Below are positions 32,000 to 38,694 of a DNA stretch of 38,694 nt, piece after piece. The notes beneath the pieces are model-generated. The model did no database searches, was not told the origin of the DNA, and saw only the letters and a list, made by a program, of their open reading frames with translations. Made by a program: the position numbers and the translations under genes. Origin of the DNA: Bifidobacterium breve. GTDB lineage: Bacteria > Actinomycetota > Acidimicrobiia > Acidimicrobiales > Ilumatobacteraceae. The first letter of the stretch is position 1, and each line of letters starts with the position of its first letter. Where the stretch lies: assembly GCA_945869715.1 (NCBI GenBank), contig CAMBPP010000002.1:1-38694 (forward strand), in the 5' to 3' direction.

Positions 32000-34447
32000 A
32001 TGACCAACGTACCTCTCGAACCACCAGACTCCATCCAGCCCGTTCCGTTGCAAGACGAAATGGAAAGGTCGTTCCTCGACTACGCCATGTCGGTCATCAT
32101 GTCGCGCGCGTTACCCGACGTGCGTGACGGCTTAAAGCCTGTACACCGCCGCATTATTTGGGACATGGACCAACAGGGCTTTCGTCCCGACCGCCCATTC
32201 GTGAAATGTGCACGCGTTACCGGCGACACCATGGCGCGTTATCACCCACACGGTGACGGTGCTATTTACGACGCTTTGGTACGTATGGCCCAGCCGTTCT
32301 CGTTGCGCCACCCACTCATCGACTTCCACGGCAACTACGGCTCGCCCGACTTTGGTCCTGCCGCAAGTCGTTACACAGAAGCACGTTTGCATTCACTAGC
32401 AATGTTGCTCTTGGCCGACATCGACGAAAACACCGTCGACATGATTGCCAACTACGACGGAACCACCGAAGAGCCAACTGTTCTTCCGGCACGCTTTCCG
32501 AACTTGTTAGTTAACGGAAGCCAAGGCATTGCTGTTGGAATGGCCACAAGCATTCCTCCACACAACATGGGCGAAGTAATTGATGCAACGCTTGCACTTA
32601 TTGCAAACCCCGAGGCATCGGTTGACGACCTCATGAAGCACGTGAAAGGTCCCGACTTCCCAACAGGCGGAGTCATTCTTGGACGCTCGGGTATTTTCGA
32701 CGCGTGTCGTACGGGCCGTGGCAGCATCAAGGTGCGGGCCAAAGCAAGTATTGAAGAAGGCCGCCGTGGCCAAATGCAAATTCTTGTTACGGAACTTCCA
32801 TACCAAACAAGCTGTTCAGCAGTAGCAGGACGCATTCAAGAACTGGTCGACTCGGGAAACCTCGACGGTATTGCCGACGTGAACGACAACTCATCTGGCG
32901 GCAAGACCGAACTCATCATTACGTTGAAGCGCGATGCAAATGCAAACGTTGTGTTGAACAACCTTTACAAGCTCACACAACTTCAAACAAGTTTCCCCGT
33001 GAACATGGTTGCTTTGGTCGATGGCGTACCGCGCACCATCAACTTGAAAAATGCCCTTGAGGGTTACATTGCTCACCAAATTGATGTCATCACTCGTCGC
33101 TCGCAGTTTCGGCTCGACAAAGCCCGCGACCGTCAACACATTTTGGAAGGCCGCTTAAAGGCACTCGATGTTATTGATGCAATTATCAAACTCATTCGCA
33201 ATAGTGATGATGCAGGTAGTGCCAAAGAAGCATTAATGGCGAAGCCGTACGAGTTCTCTGAACGTCAGGCCATTGACATTCTTGATATGCAGTTGCGCCA
33301 ACTCACCAAGTTGTCGCGCATTGATATTGAGAAAGAAATGGAAGAACTGAACGCACGCATTAAAGAACTTGAAGAAATTCTCAATAACCCAGTGGTGTTG
33401 CGCGCATTGATTTCTAAAGAACTCAGCGAAGTAAAAGCAAAATTTGCTACACCACGCGTGTGCCAAATTATTGCTGACACCGGCGAAATGGGCATTGAAG
33501 ATCTTGTTGACGACAAAGAGTTGGTCATCGTTATGACCAATGCCCAGTACGTTAAAGCAGTTCCTGCATCGTCGTTCCGCACTCAAAGCCGCGGTGGCCG
33601 TGGTGTTGCTGGCGCGAAGATGAAAACTGACGACATTGTCAAGCACGTCATCTTTACAACGTCGCATGCGTATCTCTTGTTCTTCTCAAACAGGGGGCGT
33701 GTGTATCGATTGCGAGCAGTCGATATTCCAGAACGTGAGCGCACGGCAAAGGGCATTCCTATTGTCAACTTGTTGCCACTGCAACCAGGCGAAAACATTC
33801 AAGCCATCATCGACACACGCGAGTTCCCAGGCGAACGCAACTTGTTCTTCGCTACCAAGCAAGGCCAAGTAAAAAAGACAGCGTTCAACGAATACGACTC
33901 GGGTCGTCGCGACGGGCTCATTGCACTCAACTTGCGCCCACACGACGAACTCGTGCGCGTTATTGAAACGTCTGGCACCGACGATATCTTCATGGTGGCC
34001 CGCAGTGGTCAAACTATTCGTTTCAGCGAAGAAGATGTTCGCCCAATGGGTCGAGCAGCAGCTGGTGTACGCGGTATGAAACTCAAAGCCGATGACGAAG
34101 TGGTGTCGTGCGACCTTGCACGCGATGACGCAGCCATTCTTATTGTCACCGACTCGGGTTATGGCAAGCGCACACAAATTGACAAGTTCAATACGCAAGG
34201 CCGTGGTGGTCAAGGCGTTATTGGCATCAAACTCACCAGCAAAAAAGGCCACGTTGCCGCTGCGTTCATGGTGGGCATCGACGACGACATCGTTGCGGTG
34301 TCTTCAGGCGGCGTCACCATTCGCATGGCAGTGAAAGAAATTTCAAGCCAGGGTCGCGAAGCAACGGGTGTGCGTGTGATGAGCCTCGATGAAGGCCAAA
34401 GCGTGGCTTCGGTTGCACTCATTTTGGCAACTGACGACGAAGAGTAA
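32000..34447 (+). CDS. gyrA: DNA gyrase subunit A
   Basis: 815 residues. The breakage-reunion domain has the catalytic Tyr125 in AASRYTEARL. The drug-pocket segment is HPHGDGAIYDALVRM: Gly87 stands where E. coli has Ser83 and M. tuberculosis has Ala90, while Asp91 is kept. The C-terminal beta-pinwheel carries the gyrase box region SRGGRGVAG, which marks it as gyrase rather than topoisomerase IV. It cuts and passes DNA with GyrB. The next gene starts nine bases after its stop. Confidence 0.98.
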   Translation: MTNVPLEPPDSIQPVPLQDEMERSFLDYAMSVIMSRALPDVRDGLKPVHRRIIWDMDQQGFRPDRPFVKCARVTGDTMARYHPHGDGAIYDALVRMAQPFSLRHPLIDFHGNYGSPDFGPAASRYTEARLHSLAMLLLADIDENTVDMIANYDGTTEEPTVLPARFPNLLVNGSQGIAVGMATSIPPHNMGEVIDATLALIANPEASVDDLMKHVKGPDFPTGGVILGRSGIFDACRTGRGSIKVRAKASIEEGRRGQMQILVTELPYQTSCSAVAGRIQELVDSGNLDGIADVNDNSSGGKTELIITLKRDANANVVLNNLYKLTQLQTSFPVNMVALVDGVPRTINLKNALEGYIAHQIDVITRRSQFRLDKARDRQHILEGRLKALDVIDAIIKLIRNSDDAGSAKEALMAKPYEFSERQAIDILDMQLRQLTKLSRIDIEKEMEELNARIKELEEILNNPVVLRALISKELSEVKAKFATPRVCQIIADTGEMGIEDLVDDKELVIVMTNAQYVKAVPASSFRTQSRGGRGVAGAKMKTDDIVKHVIFTTSHAYLLFFSNRGRVYRLRAVDIPERERTAKGIPIVNLLPLQPGENIQAIIDTREFPGERNLFFATKQGQVKKTAFNEYDSGRRDGLIALNLRPHDELVRVIETSGTDDIFMVARSGQTIRFSEEDVRPMGRAAAGVRGMKLKADDEVVSCDLARDDAAILIVTDSGYGKRTQIDKFNTQGRGGQGVIGIKLTSKKGHVAAAFMVGIDDDIVAVSSGGVTIRMAVKEISSQGREATGVRVMSLDEGQSVASVALILATDDEE

Positions 34448-34455
34448 AACCCTTC

Positions 34456-34737
34456 GTGTTCAGTGTGCTCACCTGTGGCGTTCTTGTTGCTATGGTGCTC
34501 AACGTGTTGGGTACGCACGGCGCACAAACCATTGAACGCACGCGGGCCCATATTGCAGCCGATGCTGCGGCTCTTGCCGCAGTGAGTTTGGGTGAAGAGG
34601 GTGCTGCGCATTTAGCAACGGCAAACGGCGCCGACCTCATTTCCTTTCGTCGTCTTGGCCCGCTTCTGCAATCAGTCGAGGTGTGGGTGCAATACGGGCG
34701 TGAACGAGCCGTGAGTTATGCAAGTGAGGCGCGATAG
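34456..34737 (+). CDS. TadE-like / Rv3654c-type small membrane protein
   Basis: 93 residues from a GTG start. An N-terminal hydrophobic helix (~3-20, SVLTCGVLVAMVLNVLGT) is followed by RTRAHIAADAAALAAVSLGEEGAAHLATANGA. This arrangement resembles the Rv3654c/TadE-like family found in actinobacterial tad pilus loci: membrane helix, then R-x-x-A-x-x-A-A-D-A-A-A-L-A-A. There are no other tad genes nearby, so this is an orphan copy. GAAGAG overlapping the gyrA stop region could be its ribosome-binding site. It may be co-transcribed with gyrA. Function is unknown. Confidence 0.65.
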   Translation: MFSVLTCGVLVAMVLNVLGTHGAQTIERTRAHIAADAAALAAVSLGEEGAAHLATANGADLISFRRLGPLLQSVEVWVQYGRERAVSYASEAR

Positions 34738-34754
34738 CGCCATAGACTGATCAC

Positions 34755-35183
34755 GTGGCTCGTCGTTCGCTCGAAAAATCTCTCACCCCAGCACCCCGCG
34801 TGCGCCGGGTAAGCCGTGTGGTGCGCGACATCGACCCATGGAGTGTTTTCAAAGTCACCCTTGTTTTCCACTTTGCGTTGTACGTAATGGTCCTCATTTC
34901 AAGCATTTTGATCTGGAACGTGGCCAACGCAACGGGCACCGTCGACAACGTGGAGCGCTTTATGGAGTCCTTCGGATGGGAGACTTTTCGCTTCGATGGT
35001 GGTCAAATCTTCCATAATTTGTGGATCTTGGGCTTATTTCTGGTCTTTTTACTTACCGGTCTTGCCGTGGTGGTGGCGGCAGTTTTCAACCTCATTGCCG
35101 ACTTGGTGGGGGGAGTGCGGGTTTCTGTCTTAGAAGAAGAAGTCGTGCAGCGTGTGGTTGAGGGAAACCCCCTCGACCGTTAG
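34755..35183 (+). CDS. DUF3566 membrane protein
   Basis: 142 residues. A basic N-terminus (RRSLEKSLTPAPRVRRVSRVVRD) leads to VRDIDPWSVFKVTLVFHFALYVMV, the typical start of the DUF3566 domain. Two spans lie at about 32-55 and 96-120, separated by a polar loop with FMESFGWETFRFDGGQIF. These proteins lie after gyrA and before tRNA-Ile in most actinobacteria, as here. Start is GTG. No biochemical role is established. Confidence 0.88.
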   Translation: MARRSLEKSLTPAPRVRRVSRVVRDIDPWSVFKVTLVFHFALYVMVLISSILIWNVANATGTVDNVERFMESFGWETFRFDGGQIFHNLWILGLFLVFLLTGLAVVVAAVFNLIADLVGGVRVSVLEEEVVQRVVEGNPLDR

Positions 35184-35205
35184 GCTTCACCACCTGCATA
35201 CGTGC

Positions 35206-35282
35206 GGGGCTATAGCTCAGTCGGTTAGAGCGCATCCCTGATAAGGATGAGGTCGCAAGTTCGATTCTTGCTAGCCCCACCA
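35206..35282 (+). tRNA. tRNA-Ile (anticodon GAT), CCA encoded
   Basis: A 77-base cloverleaf: acceptor GGGGCTA pairs with TAGCCCC, the D arm is GCTCAGTCGGTTAGAGC, the anticodon stem CATCC/GGATG encloses CTGATAA with anticodon GAT, and the T arm contains GTTCGATTC. The 3' CCA is encoded. Its last base is also the first base of the ATG of the following small ORF. Confidence 0.97.
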
Positions 35283-35413
35283 TGAAACTTTTCCGCCGTG
35301 CACTTCTCGCCCTGGGCGTAGCAGTGGGCATGGCAACCGCTTTGCGCTTCAAAGGCAAAGGCGATGTGCCGCCCCAACAAGGCGGCTGGCGTGACATCAC
35401 CCCCAACAAGTAG
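35282..35413 (+). CDS. 43-residue membrane microprotein (DLW-39-like), overlapping the tRNA 3' end
   Basis: Too short for the ORF track. The reading frame MKLFRRALLALGVAVGMAT, then ALRFKGKGDVPPQQGGWRDITPNK, ends in TAG. It has one N-terminal membrane helix (~6-21), a short basic linker and a C-terminal GGWRDIT. Length, single helix and position after gyrA-DUF3566-tRNA-Ile are like the actinobacterial DLW-39 family, whose C-terminal motif also has Trp in an acidic context; that family call is tentative. The ATG uses the final A of the tRNA CCA and there is no ribosome-binding site outside the tRNA. An in-frame ATG at codon 17 would lose the helix. Confidence 0.6.
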   Translation: MKLFRRALLALGVAVGMATALRFKGKGDVPPQQGGWRDITPNK

Positions 35414-35455
35414 CACGCATTTCGTGGCGCACATCACCCCATAGGATCAGCGAAG

Positions 35456-36391
35456 ATGATTGTTGTAGTGGGAACCGGCATTGTTGGCACACATGTGGCC
35501 GAGCTTTTGCGTCAGCGCGGGCATGAAGTGCGTTCGGTGTCTCACAACACCATCAACGAAGTAAGCCCCGAGGAAACCGAAGTAGTGGTTTTAGCCCACG
35601 CCGGTCACCACGAGCGGGTGGCACGCAGATTTCTTCAGCATGGTTGTTCAGTGGTGTCGGTGGGCGACGACTCAAAAGACGTGCTGGCGTTGCTCGACCT
35701 TCAAAGTGATGCGCTCAGCGCCGGGCGCACGTTGATAGTGGGCGCAGCATGTTCCCCAGGTTTGTCGGGGTTGCTCGTGCATTATCTTGGGGCAAAATTT
35801 GATGAGTACGACGAAATTCATGTTGCTGTACATGGCACCGCTGGCCCGCAATGCGCGCACCAACACCATCGTGTTTTGTCGGGAACCGCACTGGGGTGGC
35901 ATGACGATGAGTGGCTCAAACGGCCAGCGGGAAGTGGCCGCGAGTTGTGTTGGTTTCCTGAACCCATTGGCTCGCGCGACTGTTACCGTGCCGACTTGGC
36001 CGATGCGTTGTTGTTGAAGCACAGTTTTTCTCATGCGAATCGCATTAGTGCACGCGTATCGGCAACGCGCCGCGACCGTATTTTGGGCAGGTTGCCCATG
36101 CTCATTCCACCACATATTGAAGGCGACATGGGCGCAGTACGCGTAGAACTACGCGGAGTAAAAAATGGCCAACGTACTGTGGAAATTGCAGGCGCAGCAC
36201 ACCCAATGGGTCATATTGCTGGCGCAGTTGCTGCTGCAACCGCACATGAAATTGCCAAACACGCCGGAACCGATGCTGCTTTTGCGCCAGGCGTTTTCGG
36301 TTTGGGTGCCGAAGAATTACCAAACGCAGCCATCTTTGAAACTGTTATAAATTCCGGCGTGCGCGTACAACAGTTTTACGGCGTGCACTAA
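35456..36391 (+). CDS. NAD(P)-binding Rossmann oxidoreductase, saccharopine dehydrogenase-like
   Basis: 311 residues. The N-terminal dinucleotide-binding motif is IVVVGTGIVGTHVAELLRQRGHEV (GxGxxG at ~6-11), followed by EVVVLAHAGHHERVARRFLQHGCSVVSVGDD, a pattern seen in saccharopine dehydrogenase-like and related proteins. GAACSPGLSGLLVHYL near residue 100 is typical of that group's second segment. The C-terminal half has no clear catalytic signature, and the substrate is unknown. It is followed 11 bases later by a Fur-family gene on the same strand, so they may form a transcript. Confidence 0.7.
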   Translation: MIVVVGTGIVGTHVAELLRQRGHEVRSVSHNTINEVSPEETEVVVLAHAGHHERVARRFLQHGCSVVSVGDDSKDVLALLDLQSDALSAGRTLIVGAACSPGLSGLLVHYLGAKFDEYDEIHVAVHGTAGPQCAHQHHRVLSGTALGWHDDEWLKRPAGSGRELCWFPEPIGSRDCYRADLADALLLKHSFSHANRISARVSATRRDRILGRLPMLIPPHIEGDMGAVRVELRGVKNGQRTVEIAGAAHPMGHIAGAVAAATAHEIAKHAGTDAAFAPGVFGLGAEELPNAAIFETVINSGVRVQQFYGVH

Positions 36392-36402
36392 AACGAGCAA
36401 CT

Positions 36403-36864
36403 ATGGCGCAGCATTCTCATACACATGTCATTGATGAAGACATGGAAACTGAAATCGCTCTTCGATTACGAAAAGCAGATCAACGGTTCACCCCTGCGCG
36501 CCGGGCGCTTGTTGCAGCGCTTGTTGCAGCAAAAGGGCCAATGGCCATTGCCGACATTTTGTTGGTGACCGAAAAGATGCCGCAGAGTTCGGTGTATCGC
36601 AATCTCACTGTGCTGGAAAGCGTGGGCGTGGTATCGCGCCTCATGAGCAACGATGAATACGGGCGTTTCGAGTTATCGGAAAATCTCATTGGCCATCACC
36701 ATCATCTCATTTGTCAACAGTGTGGGGCCATGAGCGACTTCAACATTCCACACGATATGGAACAACAACTCGACAGCACATTGGCGCAACTCGCTTCAGC
36801 AAACGGATTCACTCTTGAGCACCATCGCTTAGACATCGTCGGAAAGTGCAGTTCGTGCAAATGA
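36403..36864 (+). CDS. Fur-family metal-responsive transcriptional regulator
   Basis: 153 residues. The winged helix covers ~25-90 (RLRKADQRFTPARRALVAALVAA and MPQSSVYRNLTVLESVGVVSRL). The dimerisation domain has HHHHLICQQCGAMSDF and a C-terminal CSSC, giving two CxxC pairs for the structural zinc, with His residues available for the regulatory metal. An N-terminal HSHTH adds further His. Fur, Zur and related members cannot be told apart here; no metal-transport genes are adjacent. It would repress transcription when metal-bound. Confidence 0.9.
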   Translation: MAQHSHTHVIDEDMETEIALRLRKADQRFTPARRALVAALVAAKGPMAIADILLVTEKMPQSSVYRNLTVLESVGVVSRLMSNDEYGRFELSENLIGHHHHLICQQCGAMSDFNIPHDMEQQLDSTLAQLASANGFTLEHHRLDIVGKCSSCK

Positions 36865-36892
36865 AAAAAATATCGGAACCCGCGAGCGGTTC
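36864..36892 (-). terminator. Weak terminator after the DUF1003 gene
   Basis: On the minus strand, GAACC-GCTCGCG-GGTTC (36892-36876) is followed by CGATA and a T-run of seven. The 5-bp stem is short, but the T-tract is good and it lies four bases past the DUF1003 stop, between it and the convergent Fur gene. Confidence 0.5.
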
Positions 36893-36895
36893 GAG

Positions 36896-37399
36896 CTACT
36901 CGGGCTGCGGTGCAACTTGTGGAGCAACACGCTCAGTAAGTTCGCCTACTGAGTCGACAAGTTTTTCTAAGTGGTCGCGCAATTCATCCATGGTGACCAT
37001 GTCAGCTAGCGCTAAACGCACAGCAGCAAGTTCACGGGCAAGAAACTCGGTATCGGCCTGTGTGCGTGATGCAACGGAACGGTCAACTTCTGCTTGCTGA
37101 CGGTCGCGATCTTCTTGGCGATTTTGTGCGAGCAAAATGAGTGGTGCTGCATACGCGGCCTGCAATGACAATGCCAGGGTGAGCACACCAAATGGGTTGG
37201 GGTCAAAGTGCCAATTGTCTGGAGTAACAACGTTCCATACAAGCCATGCAACGCACAAGAAACTCTGGAACAACAAAAAGCGAGCGGTGCCTAAAGTGCG
37301 CGCAATAGATTCTGAAAATTGACCGAATGCATCGGGCTCGTAATGCACACCAACGCGGCGCCTTTGACGTGGCAGTGAAATATCTTCGCGACGTTTCAT
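36896..37399 (-). CDS. DUF1003 family membrane protein
   Basis: 167 residues. The DUF1003 core is FSESIARTLGTARFLLFQSFLCVAWLVWNVV, then DPNPFGVLTLALSLQAAYAAPLILLAQNRQEDRDR: two spans (~38-60 and ~70-92) with the conserved N-P-F turn. A long C-terminal helix (~93-150) is predicted to be coiled coil. Its ATG overlaps the stop of the upstream MgtE-N/CBS gene by four bases (ATGA), so they are translated together. The function of the family is not established. Confidence 0.9.
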   Translation of the reverse strand: MKRREDISLPRQRRRVGVHYEPDAFGQFSESIARTLGTARFLLFQSFLCVAWLVWNVVTPDNWHFDPNPFGVLTLALSLQAAYAAPLILLAQNRQEDRDRQQAEVDRSVASRTQADTEFLARELAAVRLALADMVTMDELRDHLEKLVDSVGELTERVAPQVAPQPE

Positions 37400-38622
37400 T
37401 TCGGAGCCACCTGACGTCGACGTTGGCGCCAGTCGGCAGGCAACGTGCGGTCAAGAACGTCGTCAACGGTAATTGCGCCAAGCAAACGTTGTGCCGAGTC
37501 GCACACGCCCATTGCCATCATGTTGTACGAGGCAAGAACTTCAGCAACTTCGCGGTCGGGCATCTCAACGGTCACGGTGGGTTCGTGTTCTAAGCAACGG
37601 CCGAGTTCCATGCTCGGTGGTTCACGCAATAAACGCTGGAAGTGCACCACACCGAGGTAACGGCCAGTGGGGGCACGAAACGGCGGGTTCGTAACAAACA
37701 CCTGAGCGGCAATAGACACCAGCCACTCGGGGTCGCGAATGTGAGCAAGTGCTTCAGCAACAGTGGCGTTGGGCCCCAGCACAATGATGTCGGGGGTCAT
37801 GAGTGCACCAGCGGTGCCTTCTTGGTACGACAACAATTGGCGCATAACAGCGGCATCGTCTTCGTCCATTTCATCCAAAATGCGCGAACGCTGCTCGCCA
37901 GGCATTTCAGCCAAGAGGTCGGCAAGGTCGTCGTATTCCATTTCGTCGAGCACGTTCATGAGACGTTCAAGGTCGAGACCTTCAATGAGTCGCAACTGTT
38001 CTGCTTCAGGAAGTTCTTCCAACAAGTCAGCTAAACGTTCGTCGTCCATTGCTTCGGCAAGTTGCCGACGTTGTGTGAGAGGAAGTGCACGCACAAAGCC
38101 GGCCACGTCGCTTGGGTGCATGTCGCGCAAGCGCGCAGCTTCAGCAGCCATTTCAGTGGTGGGTGCAAAGAGCGACGCCACGGTATCCCAATCGACCAAG
38201 CGATACGTAGGGCGCCGACGCAATGCGTTGCGACGAGCAAGGCGAACTTTGCTGACCTCCCAACCTGGCGTGCGGCCGTCTTCACGCAAACGTAATGCAA
38301 CGTCACTCACTACTTCATCGCCCACCTTTTGGTTGATGACACCAATTTTGAGCAGGCGTTCACCTTCTTTTGGCTTGAAAGGGTGGAAGTCGACGTCCCA
38401 ACTTTTCAGCCGTGCACCGGCATTATCGAGTGAGGCCACGCGGTTGGCGTTCACAAAAATGCGCCGGCGCTGGCTGGTGGCAACAAAACCCAAGACCTGC
38501 GGGGCCGAAGAGGTGCGGCCCGAGACCACCACCACGTCTTCGAGGCGGCCAATAGGTGCGCCACCTGCATCAAGAAGAGACAGGCGCATGACCCGAAATG
38601 CATAAATGAGCTCGCCTGTCAT
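37396..38622 (-). CDS. MgtE N-domain and CBS-pair protein lacking the channel domain
   Basis: 408 residues. Residues ~10-160 contain a PRC-barrel-like segment (SLLDAGGAPIGRLEDVVVV) and a second similar one (LLKIGVINQKVGDEVVSDV). The MgtE N superhelical domain spans ~165-280 (MHPSDVAGFVRALPLTQRRQLAEAM, ADLLEELPEAEQLRLIEGL, DDLADLLAEMPGEQRSRIL). A CBS pair follows (~282-395: AGALMTPDIIVLGPNATVAEAL, EMPDREVAEVLASYNMMAMGV). No membrane spans are present, so this is not an Mg2+ channel itself, although annotation pipelines may call it MgtE. It probably senses Mg2+ or nucleotides and works with the overlapping DUF1003 membrane protein. Confidence 0.9.
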   Translation of the reverse strand: MTGELIYAFRVMRLSLLDAGGAPIGRLEDVVVVSGRTSSAPQVLGFVATSQRRRIFVNANRVASLDNAGARLKSWDVDFHPFKPKEGERLLKIGVINQKVGDEVVSDVALRLREDGRTPGWEVSKVRLARRNALRRRPTYRLVDWDTVASLFAPTTEMAAEAARLRDMHPSDVAGFVRALPLTQRRQLAEAMDDERLADLLEELPEAEQLRLIEGLDLERLMNVLDEMEYDDLADLLAEMPGEQRSRILDEMDEDDAAVMRQLLSYQEGTAGALMTPDIIVLGPNATVAEALAHIRDPEWLVSIAAQVFVTNPPFRAPTGRYLGVVHFQRLLREPPSMELGRCLEHEPTVTVEMPDREVAEVLASYNMMAMGVCDSAQRLLGAITVDDVLDRTLPADWRQRRRQVAPK

Positions 38623-38694
38623 ACAGCGAGATTACCCCCGTGAACGCATGAACCTGCGGCGATTTCGGGCAATCCATCGATAGATCACATTGGC

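Noticed and set aside
37763-38605. 280-codon plus-strand ORF
   Set aside because: It is antisense to the MgtE-N/CBS gene; its Ser/Arg-rich translation has no domain and mirrors codon-position bias of the real gene.
1-38694. Insertion sequences, prophage, toxin-antitoxin, restriction or CRISPR systems
   Set aside because: No transposase, integrase, terminal inverted repeats, direct-repeat arrays or defence genes were seen on either strand; the window is a conserved core-genome region.

Overview
This window is the chromosomal replication-origin region of an actinobacterium. The core block parB-parA-(parS)-rsmG-jag/khpB-yidC-yidD-rnpA-rpmH | dnaA-dnaN-recF-dciA-gyrB-gyrA is complete. Several companions are typical of Actinomycetota: a DUF6049 (Rv3909-type) protein, a CwlM-type pseudo-amidase, DUF5318, and DUF3566 followed by tRNA-Ile after gyrA. 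The moderate base composition and generally aquatic-heterotroph look (sugar ABC importer, PPOX/TIGR03083 proteins) suggest a member of Acidimicrobiia. That class-level call is inference, because no rRNA gene is present.

Layout. (i) 1-4.9 kb: an accessory-like segment with a partial TIGR03083-family gene, a PPOX flavin protein, and a sugar ABC transporter whose binding-protein gene is divergent from its ATPase and permease genes. A strong terminator closes it. (ii) 4.9-9.0 kb: a minus-strand ribosomal/replication operon, rpsF-ssb-rpsR-rplI-dnaB plus a small membrane protein, with DUF5318 upstream. DnaA boxes lie between rplI and dnaB. (iii) 9.0-20.2 kb: a methyltransferase, the CCA-adding enzyme, then a long plus-strand cell-envelope/redox run: GNAT, DUF6049, DegV, Ser/Thr kinase, ECF sigma, putative anti-sigma, membrane protein, trxB, trxA, cwlM. 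It parallels the mycobacterial Rv3907c-Rv3915 order, but the lipid II flippase MurJ (MviN) is absent and a kinase carrying an MviN-type extracellular domain stands in its place. (iv) 20.2-25.3 kb: the minus-strand partition and ribosome/membrane-insertion genes, with two perfect parS palindromes. (v) 25.3-27.2 kb: oriC on both sides of dnaA, with DnaA boxes and phased A-tracts. (vi) 27.2-35.4 kb: plus-strand replication genes, gyrase, two small membrane proteins, tRNA-Ile and a 43-residue microprotein whose ATG uses the last base of the tRNA CCA end. (vii) 35.4-38.7 kb: a Rossmann oxidoreductase, a Fur-family repressor, and an overlapping DUF1003 / MgtE-N-CBS pair.

Functionally the window combines initiation (DnaA, DnaB, DnaN, RecF, DciA, Ssb), topology (GyrAB), segregation (ParAB/parS), membrane protein insertion (YidC/YidD) and cell-wall control (kinase, CwlM, DUF6049, sigma/anti-sigma). 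The most unusual points are the MurJ-less kinase locus, a cwlM reading frame with no ATG/GTG/TTG start that could include its first domain, the tRNA/microprotein overlap, DnaA-box clusters outside oriC (before dnaB and beside parB), and phased A-tracts between two DnaA boxes upstream of dnaA. All statements come from reading the sequence; no database search was run.
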